The position numbers and the translations under genes were made by a program. From an uncultured Ruminiclostridium sp. (GTDB lineage Bacteria; Bacillota; Clostridia; Oscillospirales; Ruminococcaceae): 64,000 nucleotides of DNA. Under the pieces are notes generated by a model. The model was not told the origin of the DNA. It worked only from the letters and a program-made list of their open reading frames with translations, and did no database searches. The DNA lies in assembly GCA_947624435.1 (NCBI GenBank), contig CANQKE010000002.1, positions 28,029 through 92,028 on the forward strand. Reading direction: 5' to 3'. Numbering within the stretch: the first letter of the stretch is position 1; every line of letters starts with the position of its first letter. This document shows, in pieces, positions 44,551-52,413 of the stretch.

Positions 44551-46812
44551 TTAAACTTTGATACGAGGGATACGCTCGCAGCGAGTGTTATCGCCGTGGT
44601 CGCTCCTGCCGCATTTCGGGCATACATCGCCGATTATTCCGGTAAAGCCGCAGCACGGGTCACGATCGACGGGATGGTTTATAGAGCCGTAGCCTATGCC
44701 GGATTCTTTCATGCACCTGATGACCTGCTCAAATGCCTCAAGATTCTCCAGCGGATCACCGTCTAACTCTACATAGCTGATATGTCCCGCGTTGGTAAGC
44801 GCGTGATACGGAGCTTCGAGCTTTATCTTTCTGAATGCGTTTATCGGGAAGTATACCGGCACATGGAACGAGTTGGTATAATAATCCCTGTCGGTAACGC
44901 CCTCTATCTTGCCGAAACGCTTGCGGTCTATACGCACGAAACGTCCGGAAAGCCCCTCTGCCGGAGTAGCCAGCAGCGAGAAATTAAGGCCGGTTTTCTG
45001 GCTTTCCTCGTCCATTCTTGCCCTCATGCGGCCGATTATCCTTAATCCGAGCTGCTGCGCCTCCTCGCTCTCGCCGTGATGAACGCCGATAAGCGACTTC
45101 AGGCACTCGGCAAGACCGATAAAGCCCATTGAAAGCGTACCGTGCTTTAATATCTCACCCACGGTATCATTGGGGCTGAGCCTGTCGGAATCTATCCAGA
45201 TACCCTGTCCCATAAGGAACGGGAAGTTCTTTACCTTCTTCTGGGACTGTATCTTGAATCTGTACAACAGCTGATCTATGACAAGATTCATCTTGTCCTC
45301 CAGCAGCTCAAAGAATTTAACTATATCGCCGCCGGCAAGTATTCCGAGTCTCGGCAGATTTATCGAGGTAAAGGAAAGGTTTCCCCTGCCGGTAACTATC
45401 TCTCTGGAGCGGTCATGCACATTGCCGATAACTCTTGTGCGGCAGCCCATGTAAGCTATCTCGGTGTTATAGTCGCCGGGCTTATAATATTGCAGATTGT
45501 ACGGAGCGTCTATAAACGAGAAGTTCGGGAACAAACGCTTTGCGGATACTCTGCACGCCAGCTTGAACAGGTCGTAGTTGGGATCGCCCTCGTTGTAGTT
45601 TATCCCTTCTTTTACCTTGAAAATATGTATCGGGAATATAGGCGTTTCGCCGTTGCCGAGGCCCGCTTCATTCGCAAGCAGGATATTTTTTATTACCATT
45701 CTTCCCTCGGGAGAGGTGTCGGTACCGTAGTTTATCGATGAGAACGGCGTCTGCGCACCCGCGCGGCTGTTCATGGTGTTGAGGTTGTGTACAAGAGCCT
45801 CCATAGCCTGATAGGTAGCTCTGTCAGTCTCCGTATAGGCATGCTTAAGAGCAAATTTCTGGATACGCTCTACCGTTTCATCCGAAATATCCGGGCAAAT
45901 TTCCTTTATCAAGGGTTTTTCCGCATCGGAAAAGCCATTATCGTTGGCGATAACAGGTACTATCTCCTGTTCTTCCAGCTTTTTCATGTACTCCTTGACT
46001 TTAGCCTCGACCGATACAACGTCGTCGACCCCGCCGATAAGCTCTATAGCGCGTACTATATTCTGAGCGTATCTGTGCTTGTAGGTCTTTCTTACGCCGC
46101 CCGCCATCGCATAATCGAAGTTCGGTATAGACTGACCGCCGTGCTGATCGTTCTGGTTGGACTGGATAGCTATGCAGGCGAGCGCCGAGTAGCTGCCTAT
46201 CTCGTTAGGCTCTCTGAGTATGCCGTGACCGGTGGAAAATCCGTTCTTGAACAGCTTTATAAGGTCGATCTGGCAGCAGGTGGTGGTAAGAGTCAGAAAG
46301 TCCAGATCGTGTATATGTATATCGCCCTCGGTATGCGCTTTGGAATGCTCCGGCGCGAGCACATACATCTCATTGAACTGCTTTGCGCCCTCCGAACCGT
46401 ACTTCAGCATAGTACCCATTGCGGTATCGCCGTCAATATTGGCGTTTTCTCTTTTTATATCGCAGTCGCGAGCTGCCTTAAAGGTAAGGTCCTCGTATAT
46501 CTTCATAAGCCCCGTGTTCATTTCTCTGACACGGGTCCTGTCGGCTCTGTAAAGGATATACGCCTTTGCGGTCTTGGCGTGGCCGTTTTCCACAAGTATT
46601 TTTTCTACCGCGTCCTGTACGCCCTCGACGGTGGGCACTTCTTCGTGCGGAACAGTCTGCTCTAAATATTCGCACACCTTTTCGGCAAGCTGGCTCGCCT
46701 CGTTATAGTCGTTTCCTCCTACCGCACGGGCTGCCTTGTAAATAGCGTCCGCTATCTTTTCGATATTGAACGGTACTGTACGTCCATCTCTTTTTTGAAT
46801 CTTTGTCAGCAT
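44551..46812 (-). CDS. nrdD: Anaerobic (class III) ribonucleoside-triphosphate reductase, C-terminus lacks the glycyl-radical motif
   Basis: 753 residues from the ATG at 46812 (GAGAGG upstream). An ATP-cone (about 1-90, IQKRDGRTVPFN) precedes the catalytic barrel with class III hallmarks (HDLDFLTLTTTCCQ, AIQSNQNDQHGGQSIPNFDYAMA). The C-terminal zinc site is present (DPCCGF and CPKCG). The expected RxxGYL glycyl-radical loop that normally follows is absent: the protein ends RCERIPRIKV. Downstream DNA in other frames does not restore it. So either the enzyme is inactive, or the radical site is supplied another way. No nrdG is adjacent. Regulated by NrdR (see boxes). Confidence 0.9.
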   Translation of the reverse strand: MLTKIQKRDGRTVPFNIEKIADAIYKAARAVGGNDYNEASQLAEKVCEYLEQTVPHEEVPTVEGVQDAVEKILVENGHAKTAKAYILYRADRTRVREMNTGLMKIYEDLTFKAARDCDIKRENANIDGDTAMGTMLKYGSEGAKQFNEMYVLAPEHSKAHTEGDIHIHDLDFLTLTTTCCQIDLIKLFKNGFSTGHGILREPNEIGSYSALACIAIQSNQNDQHGGQSIPNFDYAMAGGVRKTYKHRYAQNIVRAIELIGGVDDVVSVEAKVKEYMKKLEEQEIVPVIANDNGFSDAEKPLIKEICPDISDETVERIQKFALKHAYTETDRATYQAMEALVHNLNTMNSRAGAQTPFSSINYGTDTSPEGRMVIKNILLANEAGLGNGETPIFPIHIFKVKEGINYNEGDPNYDLFKLACRVSAKRLFPNFSFIDAPYNLQYYKPGDYNTEIAYMGCRTRVIGNVHDRSREIVTGRGNLSFTSINLPRLGILAGGDIVKFFELLEDKMNLVIDQLLYRFKIQSQKKVKNFPFLMGQGIWIDSDRLSPNDTVGEILKHGTLSMGFIGLAECLKSLIGVHHGESEEAQQLGLRIIGRMRARMDEESQKTGLNFSLLATPAEGLSGRFVRIDRKRFGKIEGVTDRDYYTNSFHVPVYFPINAFRKIKLEAPYHALTNAGHISYVELDGDPLENLEAFEQVIRCMKESGIGYGSINHPVDRDPCCGFTGIIGDVCPKCGRSDHGDNTRCERIPRIKV

Positions 46813-46850
46813 TTCGGTTTCCTCTCTGTAATTCTGTAATAAAGTGTCGA

Positions 46851-46866
46851 CCACAATATGTTGTGT
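46851..46866. promoter_or_regulatory. NrdR box 1 (downstream)
   Basis: CCACAATATGTTGTGT, a close match to the palindromic NrdR consensus. It is 16 bases from box 2, giving 32 bases centre to centre, the usual three-turn spacing. Confidence 0.8.
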
Positions 46867-46882
46867 ATCTGCAAAACTCAAT

Positions 46883-46898
46883 TAATATTATATAGTGT
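46883..46898. promoter_or_regulatory. NrdR box 2 overlapping the -10
   Basis: TAATATTATATAGTGT; one half (ACACTATATA on the minus strand) matches well, the other is weaker. It overlaps the -10 box of the nrdD promoter, so NrdR binding would block RNA polymerase. Confidence 0.65.
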
Positions 46899-46915
46899 TT
46901 TGGCGGTTTTGTCAA
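46887..46915 (-). promoter_or_regulatory. Sigma-A promoter of nrdD
   Basis: Minus strand TTGACA (46915-46910), 17-base spacer, TATAAT (46892-46887). Confidence 0.88.
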
Positions 46916-47015
46916 TAGATTTTTCTTAGTTAATACTATATAAAAACTTGAAGAAAATTTAGTAAAATTGACAGAATGTTTTTGTATTCATAATCCCGAT
47001 TTACAACATATAAAA

Positions 47016-47039
47016 ACAACGCGGGCTTTGCCGCGTTGT
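47016..47039 (-). terminator. Terminator of the 47-49 kb envelope genes
   Basis: ACAACGCGG (47016-47024) pairs with CCGCGTTGT (47031-47039), followed on the minus strand by a short T-run. It is 18 bases after the stop at 47058. Confidence 0.8.
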
Positions 47040-47057
47040 CAGAGTTGTTTTAATATT

Positions 47058-47405
47058 TCATGCAGTCTGAAGATAATAGTTTGTCAGTATTATCCCCAAA
47101 ATGATATTGAACAAAAAGCCTACCACGATATAGGGTATCTTGGCTTTTCTTGAGTGCAGCATACATGACGCGATACCTATCCATATACATGACGCCATCG
47201 CGGAGAACAGTATTACCGCTAATGCCACGGTATCCGACATTTCTATTCCGAGCAGCTTTGTGCATATAAGGTTAGCGGCGGAATTTGACAGCGGAAGTAT
47301 TCCCAGCGGAACGGTCGCAAGCACCCATCTTAGCCTGTTGGCATGAGCAAAGGAAAACACTATCGCAGCAAATATCAGCGTGATAACGAAGCATTCTATT
47401 GCCAT
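47058..47405 (-). CDS. Small four-helix membrane protein, unknown
   Basis: 115 residues with four hydrophobic segments (about 2-20, 28-46, 58-84, 92-111). No recognised family. It is last in a likely operon with the DUF4358 lipoprotein (28-base gap) and SGNH hydrolase. Confidence 0.7.
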   Translation of the reverse strand: MAIECFVITLIFAAIVFSFAHANRLRWVLATVPLGILPLSNSAANLICTKLLGIEMSDTVALAVILFSAMASCIWIGIASCMLHSRKAKIPYIVVGFLFNIILGIILTNYYLQTA

Positions 47406-47433
47406 AAAAAGTTTTCCTCGCTTTCCGTTTTAA

Positions 47434-47907
47434 TTAAGCCATGCTGTTGAAGATATCGGCGGCAGCGGTGTTGTCGGCGGTTATCAGCAGCGCTACATAC
47501 TGTCCTTTTGAAAACACGTTGTTGCCGAACTTGTACATCTCCTCCGGCGTATAATCTTCAAATGTGGATTTTCTGGATTCCACGCGCTTATTAAGAGTAT
47601 CTACCGCAGCGCTCACATCGTCTGCGGAGGTAAGCTTGAATACGGCTATCTCGTCGGGAGATGAGCCGGAACCGCAGATAAACGCGCTGACGCTTTCTAT
47701 CTTCGCGGCGTCTATATCATAATAATCTGCCGTTCTTGCGGAAATATCCGCCATTGTGGGAAATTCTATATCCGACTGTATCTTTTGGGTGATATCTGCG
47801 GGAGAAGACGCGGCAGACGAGTTGGTGCTCTCCGAGCTGCACGCCGTCAGCATTACCGCCAACAGAAGTACTAAAGCTACGGCTATGTACATAAGTCTCT
47901 TTTTCAT
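47434..47907 (-). CDS. DUF4358 lipoprotein (second copy)
   Basis: 157 residues. Lipobox LTAC at about residue 23 after a classical signal peptide, Ser/Ala linker, then a DUF4358 domain (DIEFPTMADISARTADYYDID in part; EIAVFKLTSADDVSAAVDTL in part). Shares the FP-M..(V/I) start of the domain with the copy at 38514. It lies 20 bases after the SGNH hydrolase, suggesting a shared role at the cell surface. Confidence 0.82.
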   Translation of the reverse strand: MKKRLMYIAVALVLLLAVMLTACSSESTNSSAASSPADITQKIQSDIEFPTMADISARTADYYDIDAAKIESVSAFICGSGSSPDEIAVFKLTSADDVSAAVDTLNKRVESRKSTFEDYTPEEMYKFGNNVFSKGQYVALLITADNTAAADIFNSMA

Positions 47908-47927
47908 TACGGTTTTTGTCCTTTCTT

Positions 47928-48845
47928 TTAATCGGTAAGTGCGGATTGTATTGTTGAAAGCATTACCTGATATGCGGTACCCATAAAGTGTATGCCGTCT
48001 CTCTCGGCGTAATCGGTGCTGAAGTAGCCGCTGTCGTCGGTAAGCTCGCTGTAAATATCAACATATACCGCATTGTTTTCCTTTGTGTACTTTTCAACGA
48101 GAGTATTATATTCCTTTACGGCGGAAAGGGTAAGCATATTATCGTCGCTTGCCTCTGCCTCCATCGTAACAGGCGGAATGGAAACTACCACCAATTCTCC
48201 CTTGAACAGGCTTCTCAATGTTTTGATACAATCGCCCATGCTGCTTGCCAAGTCCTCGGTAGGACCGTAGCCGATACCGTTTGAGCCGAGCATTACGACT
48301 ATCCTTTCGGGAGTTGCGGACGCTATGGCGCTTTCACAAGTCTTACCGTCTATTTCCGTTGAAAACAGAGTCGACGGAGCAAGTCCCTGCTGAGCAAATA
48401 CGTTGTCGGCGTCTAAGAAGCCGTACAAGCTGAGTCCCGTGCTGATGGAATCCCCTATAAAAAGCGTATCGGAGAAAAATTCCGCGTCATATTCTCCGGG
48501 GTTTGTGTCGTCCGGCACCGATTCCCAAGAATCCGAAGAGCTATCGTTCTGCTGATCCGATGAGGTCGTCTGATCTTCGGAAGAAGTTGCGGACTGTCCG
48601 GCAGAGCTGTCTGCGTCGGGCTCGGTCGCGGGTTCCGGCATGGATACGAATTCAGTCACCGGCGTAAAGGGCGGCTCGGAAGATTCTTCGGTGGATCTCC
48701 CCGAGATAACACTGTAGGTAAAATATACGGCAACACAGATTATCATCAAAAATATAAGGTTTCGAAAAATCGTTGACGCATGTATTGAAAATCTATTTTC
48801 TTTCTTTTGGCCGTTGTCTTTTTTGCCGTTTTCCTGAGCATCCAC
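47928..48845 (-). CDS. Membrane-anchored SGNH/GDSL hydrolase
   Basis: 305 residues: short cytoplasmic N-terminus, one membrane anchor (about 28-47), a Ser/Asp/Glu-rich linker (about 50-115), then the SGNH domain. Block I is FIGDSIS (about 130, nucleophile Ser), block III VMLGSNG, and block V DGIHFM (catalytic Asp/His). It should be an extracytoplasmic esterase or acetyltransferase acting on surface polymers. First gene of its operon. Confidence 0.88.
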   Translation of the reverse strand: MDAQENGKKDNGQKKENRFSIHASTIFRNLIFLMIICVAVYFTYSVISGRSTEESSEPPFTPVTEFVSMPEPATEPDADSSAGQSATSSEDQTTSSDQQNDSSSDSWESVPDDTNPGEYDAEFFSDTLFIGDSISTGLSLYGFLDADNVFAQQGLAPSTLFSTEIDGKTCESAIASATPERIVVMLGSNGIGYGPTEDLASSMGDCIKTLRSLFKGELVVVSIPPVTMEAEASDDNMLTLSAVKEYNTLVEKYTKENNAVYVDIYSELTDDSGYFSTDYAERDGIHFMGTAYQVMLSTIQSALTD

Positions 48846-48874
48846 AGCAGAACACCCCCTCTTTCGCTTTGTTT

Positions 48875-48903
48875 ATTATACTGCATTTTGGAAAAATAAT
48901 CAA
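48875..48903 (-). promoter_or_regulatory. Sigma-A promoter of the SGNH-DUF4358 operon
   Basis: Minus strand TTGATT (48903-48898), 17-base spacer, TATAAT (48880-48875). Confidence 0.75.
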
Positions 48904-48940
48904 TACCTTTTTTATTTATAGATATATTTTATCTAAAAAA

Positions 48941-48966
48941 ATCGGTGCAAATTTTATTGCACCGAT
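48941..48966 (-). terminator. Terminator of rpsF-ssb-rpsR
   Basis: A 10-bp stem (ATCGGTGCAA, 48941-48950, with 48957-48966), loop of 6, followed on the minus strand by seven T. It lies 14 bases after the rpsR stop. Confidence 0.9.
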
Positions 48967-48979
48967 CTTATACCGATAA

Positions 48980-49240
48980 TCAATCGGAAACGTAAGGAAT
49001 AAGCGCGATCTGTCTTGCTTTCTTGATCGCAGTAGTAAGCTCTCTCTGATGATAAGCGCAGCACCCGGTCACTCTGCGGGGCAGTATCTTATAGCGCTCG
49101 GTCATGCACTTCTTGAGCTTTGCCACATCCTTATAATCAATAAATTCCGCTCTGTCAGCGCAGAACTGGCAGACTTTCTTTCTCGCACGCTTAACCGCGG
49201 GACGAGCTGCGGGTCTTTCGGTTTTTTCCTTCTCAGGCAT
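48980..49240 (-). CDS. rpsR: 30S ribosomal protein S18
   Basis: 86 residues. The zinc-type CxxC (VCQFCAD) is near residue 18, followed by the conserved [33 protein letters not shown] (parts). Binds S6 in the 30S platform. Last gene of rpsF-ssb-rpsR. Confidence 0.97.
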   Translation of the reverse strand: MPEKEKTERPAARPAVKRARKKVCQFCADRAEFIDYKDVAKLKKCMTERYKILPRRVTGCCAYHQRELTTAIKKARQIALIPYVSD

Positions 49241-49264
49241 GTTAAAAATCCTCCTTAATCGAAC

Positions 49265-49732
49265 TTAAAACGGATATCCGTCATCATCGTCGTCTGTTTC
49301 CGTAAAATCAGCCTGCGCGCCCTTGCTTACCGCGGGAACGGTATTTGCAGCTGCTGCCGCGGGATGCTGAGGCTCCGGATAACTCTGATACGAGGACGAC
49401 TGGCCGCCGTTTGCTTTTTCGCCGGTAAAGCAAGCTCTGTCAACTATTATCTCGGTTATATAAGCCTGATTGCCGTTTTTGTCTGTATATGACCTGGTCT
49501 GCAGCTCGCCTTCAACGAGTATCATGCGACCTTTCGAGAAAAATCTTGAAATAAATTCCGCTTCGTTGCGCCATGCCACTACATTGAAAAAGTCAGACTT
49601 TCTCTCCTCGCCCTTTGTCTGGAATCTGCGGTCTACCGCGATACGGAAAGACAGCACCGAAACGCCGGACTGAGTCGTCTTGAGTTCAAGATCGTTGGCG
49701 ATACGCCCCATCATTATAACCTTGTTATACAT
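49265..49732 (-). CDS. ssb: Single-stranded DNA-binding protein
   Basis: 155 residues: OB-fold (about 1-108, with NKVIMMGRIANDLELK and RFQTKGEERKSDFFNVVAW), a Gln/Ala/Pro-rich linker, and the acidic tip DDDDDGYPF that recruits repair proteins. Standard rpsF-ssb-rpsR arrangement of Firmicutes. Confidence 0.97.
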   Translation of the reverse strand: MYNKVIMMGRIANDLELKTTQSGVSVLSFRIAVDRRFQTKGEERKSDFFNVVAWRNEAEFISRFFSKGRMILVEGELQTRSYTDKNGNQAYITEIIVDRACFTGEKANGGQSSSYQSYPEPQHPAAAAANTVPAVSKGAQADFTETDDDDDGYPF

Positions 49733-49752
49733 TTGCCTGCCTCCTTTTGCGA

Positions 49753-50046
49753 TTACTTACGAACCGTTACCAAAGAGCGAAGAACGCCGTCGGTAATGTT
49801 GATGATACGCTCGAATTCCATCGGGAAATCCGGCTTTGAATCGAAGCTGTAAACTACATAATAACCGTCGGTCTCGTAGTTTATCTCGTAAGCGAGCTTA
49901 CGATTGCCCCATTCGTCAACATTAACCAATGTTCCATGCTCCTTGATAAGCTCGGAGAACTTTTCTACAAGAGCCTTTACAGCGTCCTCTCCGTTCTTAA
50001 GAGAAAGGACTACAACTGCCTCGTACTTTTCACTGAGCTTTGCCAT
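49753..50046 (-). CDS. rpsF: 30S ribosomal protein S6
   Basis: 97 residues with the S6 fold motifs (YEAVVVLSLK, WGNRKLAYEINYETDGYYVVYSF in part, VLRSLVTVRK). AGGAGG precedes the ATG. First gene of the operon. Confidence 0.97.
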   Translation of the reverse strand: MAKLSEKYEAVVVLSLKNGEDAVKALVEKFSELIKEHGTLVNVDEWGNRKLAYEINYETDGYYVVYSFDSKPDFPMEFERIINITDGVLRSLVTVRK

Positions 50047-50106
50047 CAGTTTGCACCTCCTTTTGGATTACGCCCGCATTTTATATGTGAGCAAGGATAA
50101 TTGGGC

Positions 50107-50125
50107 ATAGTACCCAAGCCTAATT
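50107..50125 (-). promoter_or_regulatory. Possible hairpin in the rpsF leader
   Basis: TTGGG and CCCAA arms around a 7-base loop in the 5' leader. S6:S18 autoregulatory leaders are known upstream of rpsF; I can see a hairpin but not confirm the conserved CCG element. Confidence 0.35.
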
Positions 50126-50154
50126 ATTATAACAGAATAACCGATTTTTGTCAA
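50126..50154 (-). promoter_or_regulatory. Sigma-A promoter of rpsF-ssb-rpsR
   Basis: Minus strand TTGACA (50154-50149), 17-base spacer, TATAAT (50131-50126), perfect consensus. Confidence 0.9.
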
Positions 50155-50182
50155 GAGTTTTTTTCAAAACAAGAACAAATTA

Positions 50183-50950
50183 TCATATATGACCGAAAAC
50201 AAGCAGGAAAATACCCAGCATTATCGGCTGATGCAGGACATATATCCAAAGTGTATATCTGCCGCACCACGCCAGCGGCTTGCAGTGCGTTTTATAGAAG
50301 AAATCCGGCATACGGTCCTCAACGGCGTATTTTCCGATATACGCCCCCGCAAGGAATACAAACAGCCACGGCAGCAGCGGGAAATAATCCATCGACTGGA
50401 AGCCGGGCTTGATAAATCCCAGCGGAAACAGCAATCCGGCGTCATATATCACCCGCGGCAGCGCTATGCTCAGCTCTTTTGCCGGGCCGAGATAGCCGGA
50501 GGAGATACCTCTGGTCAGCGCGAACAGCACTATACATATCGGCACCGCGATCTTTACCGGTATCTTCAGCAAATATTTATCAAATACCGCGTATATCATC
50601 ATGGAAACGCCCATAAAGTGAAGTATACCGAAAAGTATAGGCGCCTGCGGTGCGAAGAACGCAAACACAAAGGTTATTATCATGCCGATGAAAAAGCACT
50701 CTATTCCCCTTTTGGCGTTGTTGCGTGAATAGCGGCACGCCATTCCGGAAATAAACATGAATGTGCCGGCGAAAATATCCCGTATCACGCCGAACCAGCC
50801 GTCAAACATCAGCGGAATGTGTATCCCGTATGTGAAATTAAGGTCAAACATAGCATGATAAAACACCATGCAGAGTATGCAAAAGCCGCGGACCTCGTCC
50901 ATGAACCCGGCACGGCGATAACGCGGCGCGGCGTTTATATTTTCAGTCAT
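50183..50950 (-). CDS. DUF1624/heparan-alpha-glucosaminide acetyltransferase-like membrane protein
   Basis: 255 residues with about seven membrane helices. It opens with the family signature FMDEVRGFCILCMVFYHAMFDL (in part) and ends with WCGRYTLWIYVLHQPIM, as in integral membrane acyltransferases. Likely transfers an acyl group to a surface glycan; acceptor unknown. The 250 bases upstream hold only a Nudix promoter on the other strand. Confidence 0.82.
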   Translation of the reverse strand: MTENINAAPRYRRAGFMDEVRGFCILCMVFYHAMFDLNFTYGIHIPLMFDGWFGVIRDIFAGTFMFISGMACRYSRNNAKRGIECFFIGMIITFVFAFFAPQAPILFGILHFMGVSMMIYAVFDKYLLKIPVKIAVPICIVLFALTRGISSGYLGPAKELSIALPRVIYDAGLLFPLGFIKPGFQSMDYFPLLPWLFVFLAGAYIGKYAVEDRMPDFFYKTHCKPLAWCGRYTLWIYVLHQPIMLGIFLLVFGHI

Positions 50951-51136
50951 TTATTATTTCGTACCTTTCCGGTAAATTTGATATATCCGATTTAGCAGAA
51001 GCGGCATACTGCTGCGGCCATTCTGCGGATACACAGATTATTATACATTATACTAAAAAAAGTTTCATTATGCAATCTATACAATTTTACTTGATAATAT
51101 ATAGCCATTTTCTCCAAAAAATGTGCATAACGGCGG

Positions 51137-51165
51137 TTGAAATGCGAGAGGGATTGTGCTATTAT
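51137..51165 (+). promoter_or_regulatory. Sigma-A promoter of the Nudix gene
   Basis: TTGAAA at 51137-51142, 17-base spacer, TATTAT at 51160-51165. Confidence 0.65.
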
Positions 51166-51200
51166 ATGTATTAAGCAAAAAGCCTGTGGGGGGATATTTT

Positions 51201-51722
51201 GTGCTGATAGCTAAATTGACAGACAGCGATTTTTACGGCGGAGAGCCTGTATACGTTGACGACCAAACGGGGTACAATGTAAGGGGCGTTCTGTTAGACC
51301 TGTGCGGGAATGCCGCATTAATGAAAATAGAGAACTCCGAATTTTACAAGCTGCCCGGAGGAAGAATAGAAATAACCGAAACGCCGGAACAGGCGTTTTT
51401 ACGGGAGATAAGCGAGCAGACCGGATATTCCGCCGAGATGATCGGATATCTCGGTTGGATAGAGGAGCATAAGGCTAAAAGAAAGGTATGCACCGTTTCT
51501 CACTGCTTTGCCGCGCGCATAACCGGAGAAGAATGCAACACCGACGCTCTGGAAAGCGCGCAGGATCGCCTCGGCTATAAGCTGGAATGGGTAAATTTCG
51601 ATAAAGCCGTGGAGATGTACGAAAGTCAGGCGGACGGCAAAAAGGAATATCATATCAATTTCATGCTCAAACGCGAGCTGCTTATAATGAATAAGGCAAA
51701 GGAACTGCTTGCCGCTCAGTAA
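51201..51722 (+). CDS. Nudix hydrolase
   Basis: 173 residues from the GTG at 51201, which has GGGGGGAT upstream and follows the promoter; a TTG at 51156 would lie inside the promoter. The Nudix box is GGRIEITETPEQAFLREISEQTGY (starts about residue 54), with REISEQTG matching the REUxEExG core in part (E to Q in one position). Substrate unknown. It is followed 13 bases later by a small membrane protein. Confidence 0.82.
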   Translation: MLIAKLTDSDFYGGEPVYVDDQTGYNVRGVLLDLCGNAALMKIENSEFYKLPGGRIEITETPEQAFLREISEQTGYSAEMIGYLGWIEEHKAKRKVCTVSHCFAARITGEECNTDALESAQDRLGYKLEWVNFDKAVEMYESQADGKKEYHINFMLKRELLIMNKAKELLAAQ

Positions 51723-51735
51723 AGGACGTTAGGAT

Positions 51736-51987
51736 ATGGAAGAAAAAACAGTTAATGAAACTCCGGTTGAAGCGACCGACAATAACGACGATATGGTCGC
51801 CGCAACAACCGATACCGAAGAAACGATATCTTTCAAATTAGAGGAAAGGCCCGCACCGGAGCGCGGCTGGACGAAAAAACAAAAGCGCTCGGTGATAATA
51901 ATCGCAGTTGTAATAACGGTAATTGCGGCTGTAGCGGTGTTTTTCCTGCAAAGCATAGATTTTAATTATTTCAGCTTATTCGGTTGA
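51736..51987 (+). CDS. Small single-helix membrane protein, acidic N-terminus
   Basis: 83 residues. Residues 1-45 are acidic and disordered-looking (Glu/Asp/Thr-rich), then a basic WTKKQKR, then one membrane helix (about 53-72) and a short tail. No family recognised. Preceded by AAAGGACG. Confidence 0.65.
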   Translation: MEEKTVNETPVEATDNNDDMVAATTDTEETISFKLEERPAPERGWTKKQKRSVIIIAVVITVIAAVAVFFLQSIDFNYFSLFG

Positions 51988-51998
51988 TAAAAATCATT

Positions 51999-52018
51999 CG
52001 CCGCTAATTTCAGCGGCG
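51999..52018 (+). terminator. Terminator
   Basis: CGCCGCT (51999-52005) pairs with AGCGGCG (52012-52018), followed by a T-run. Ends the Nudix/small-membrane-protein unit. Confidence 0.85.
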
Positions 52019-52162
52019 GTTTTTTATTCACCAAAACCCCGGTAGATGATTAAATTGATATAGAGAGATATGAATGAACTTTCTGTATTATTTCATATCA
52101 TGCTGCGAATAATCAATACAGGGGGAGGAGGCATGCGGATCCGACTCCCGCATGCCTAAGCT

Positions 52163-52387
52163 ATGGAATACAAAGATCTTAACGAGCTTATCGGCAGCAG
52201 CATGAGCAGCCGCAGCTTTTTCATTTCTCTGCCGGTGGATATCCAAATAAGGCTGCACAGACGAAACGACGAGATAAAAAGCGCTTATCAGCTGCACAAA
52301 GCGGTGTATGCGGACCGTGACACCGAAAGGCTGCGTATGCTGTCACGCCTGCCGCTGTTCAAAAAAGAAGATAATGGGCGAAGTTGA
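52163..52387 (+). CDS. Small conserved-looking protein, unknown
   Basis: 74 residues, soluble, charged (RSFFISLPVDIQIRLHRRNDEI, in part). Similar short FF-SLPV-IQ-LH proteins are familiar in Clostridia but have no assigned function. It ends 3 bases into the -35 of the repeat-array promoter. The Shine-Dalgarno is poor, so the start is uncertain. Confidence 0.5.
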   Translation: MEYKDLNELIGSSMSSRSFFISLPVDIQIRLHRRNDEIKSAYQLHKAVYADRDTERLRMLSRLPLFKKEDNGRS

Positions 52388-52413
52388 CAGAGATAATTGA
52401 ATTGTGGTATAAT
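52384..52413 (+). promoter_or_regulatory. Sigma-A promoter at the outer edge of the left repeat array
   Basis: TTGACA at 52384-52389, 18-base spacer, extended TGGTATAAT ending 52413. The -10 is also the first bases of the repeat unit. Its mirror image occurs at 56181-56210. Confidence 0.85.

Noticed and set aside
45787-46665. A 292-codon plus-strand frame antisense to nrdD
   Set aside because: Same reasoning: low-complexity, Arg/Tyr/Val-rich product, typical of a shadow of a highly coding gene.
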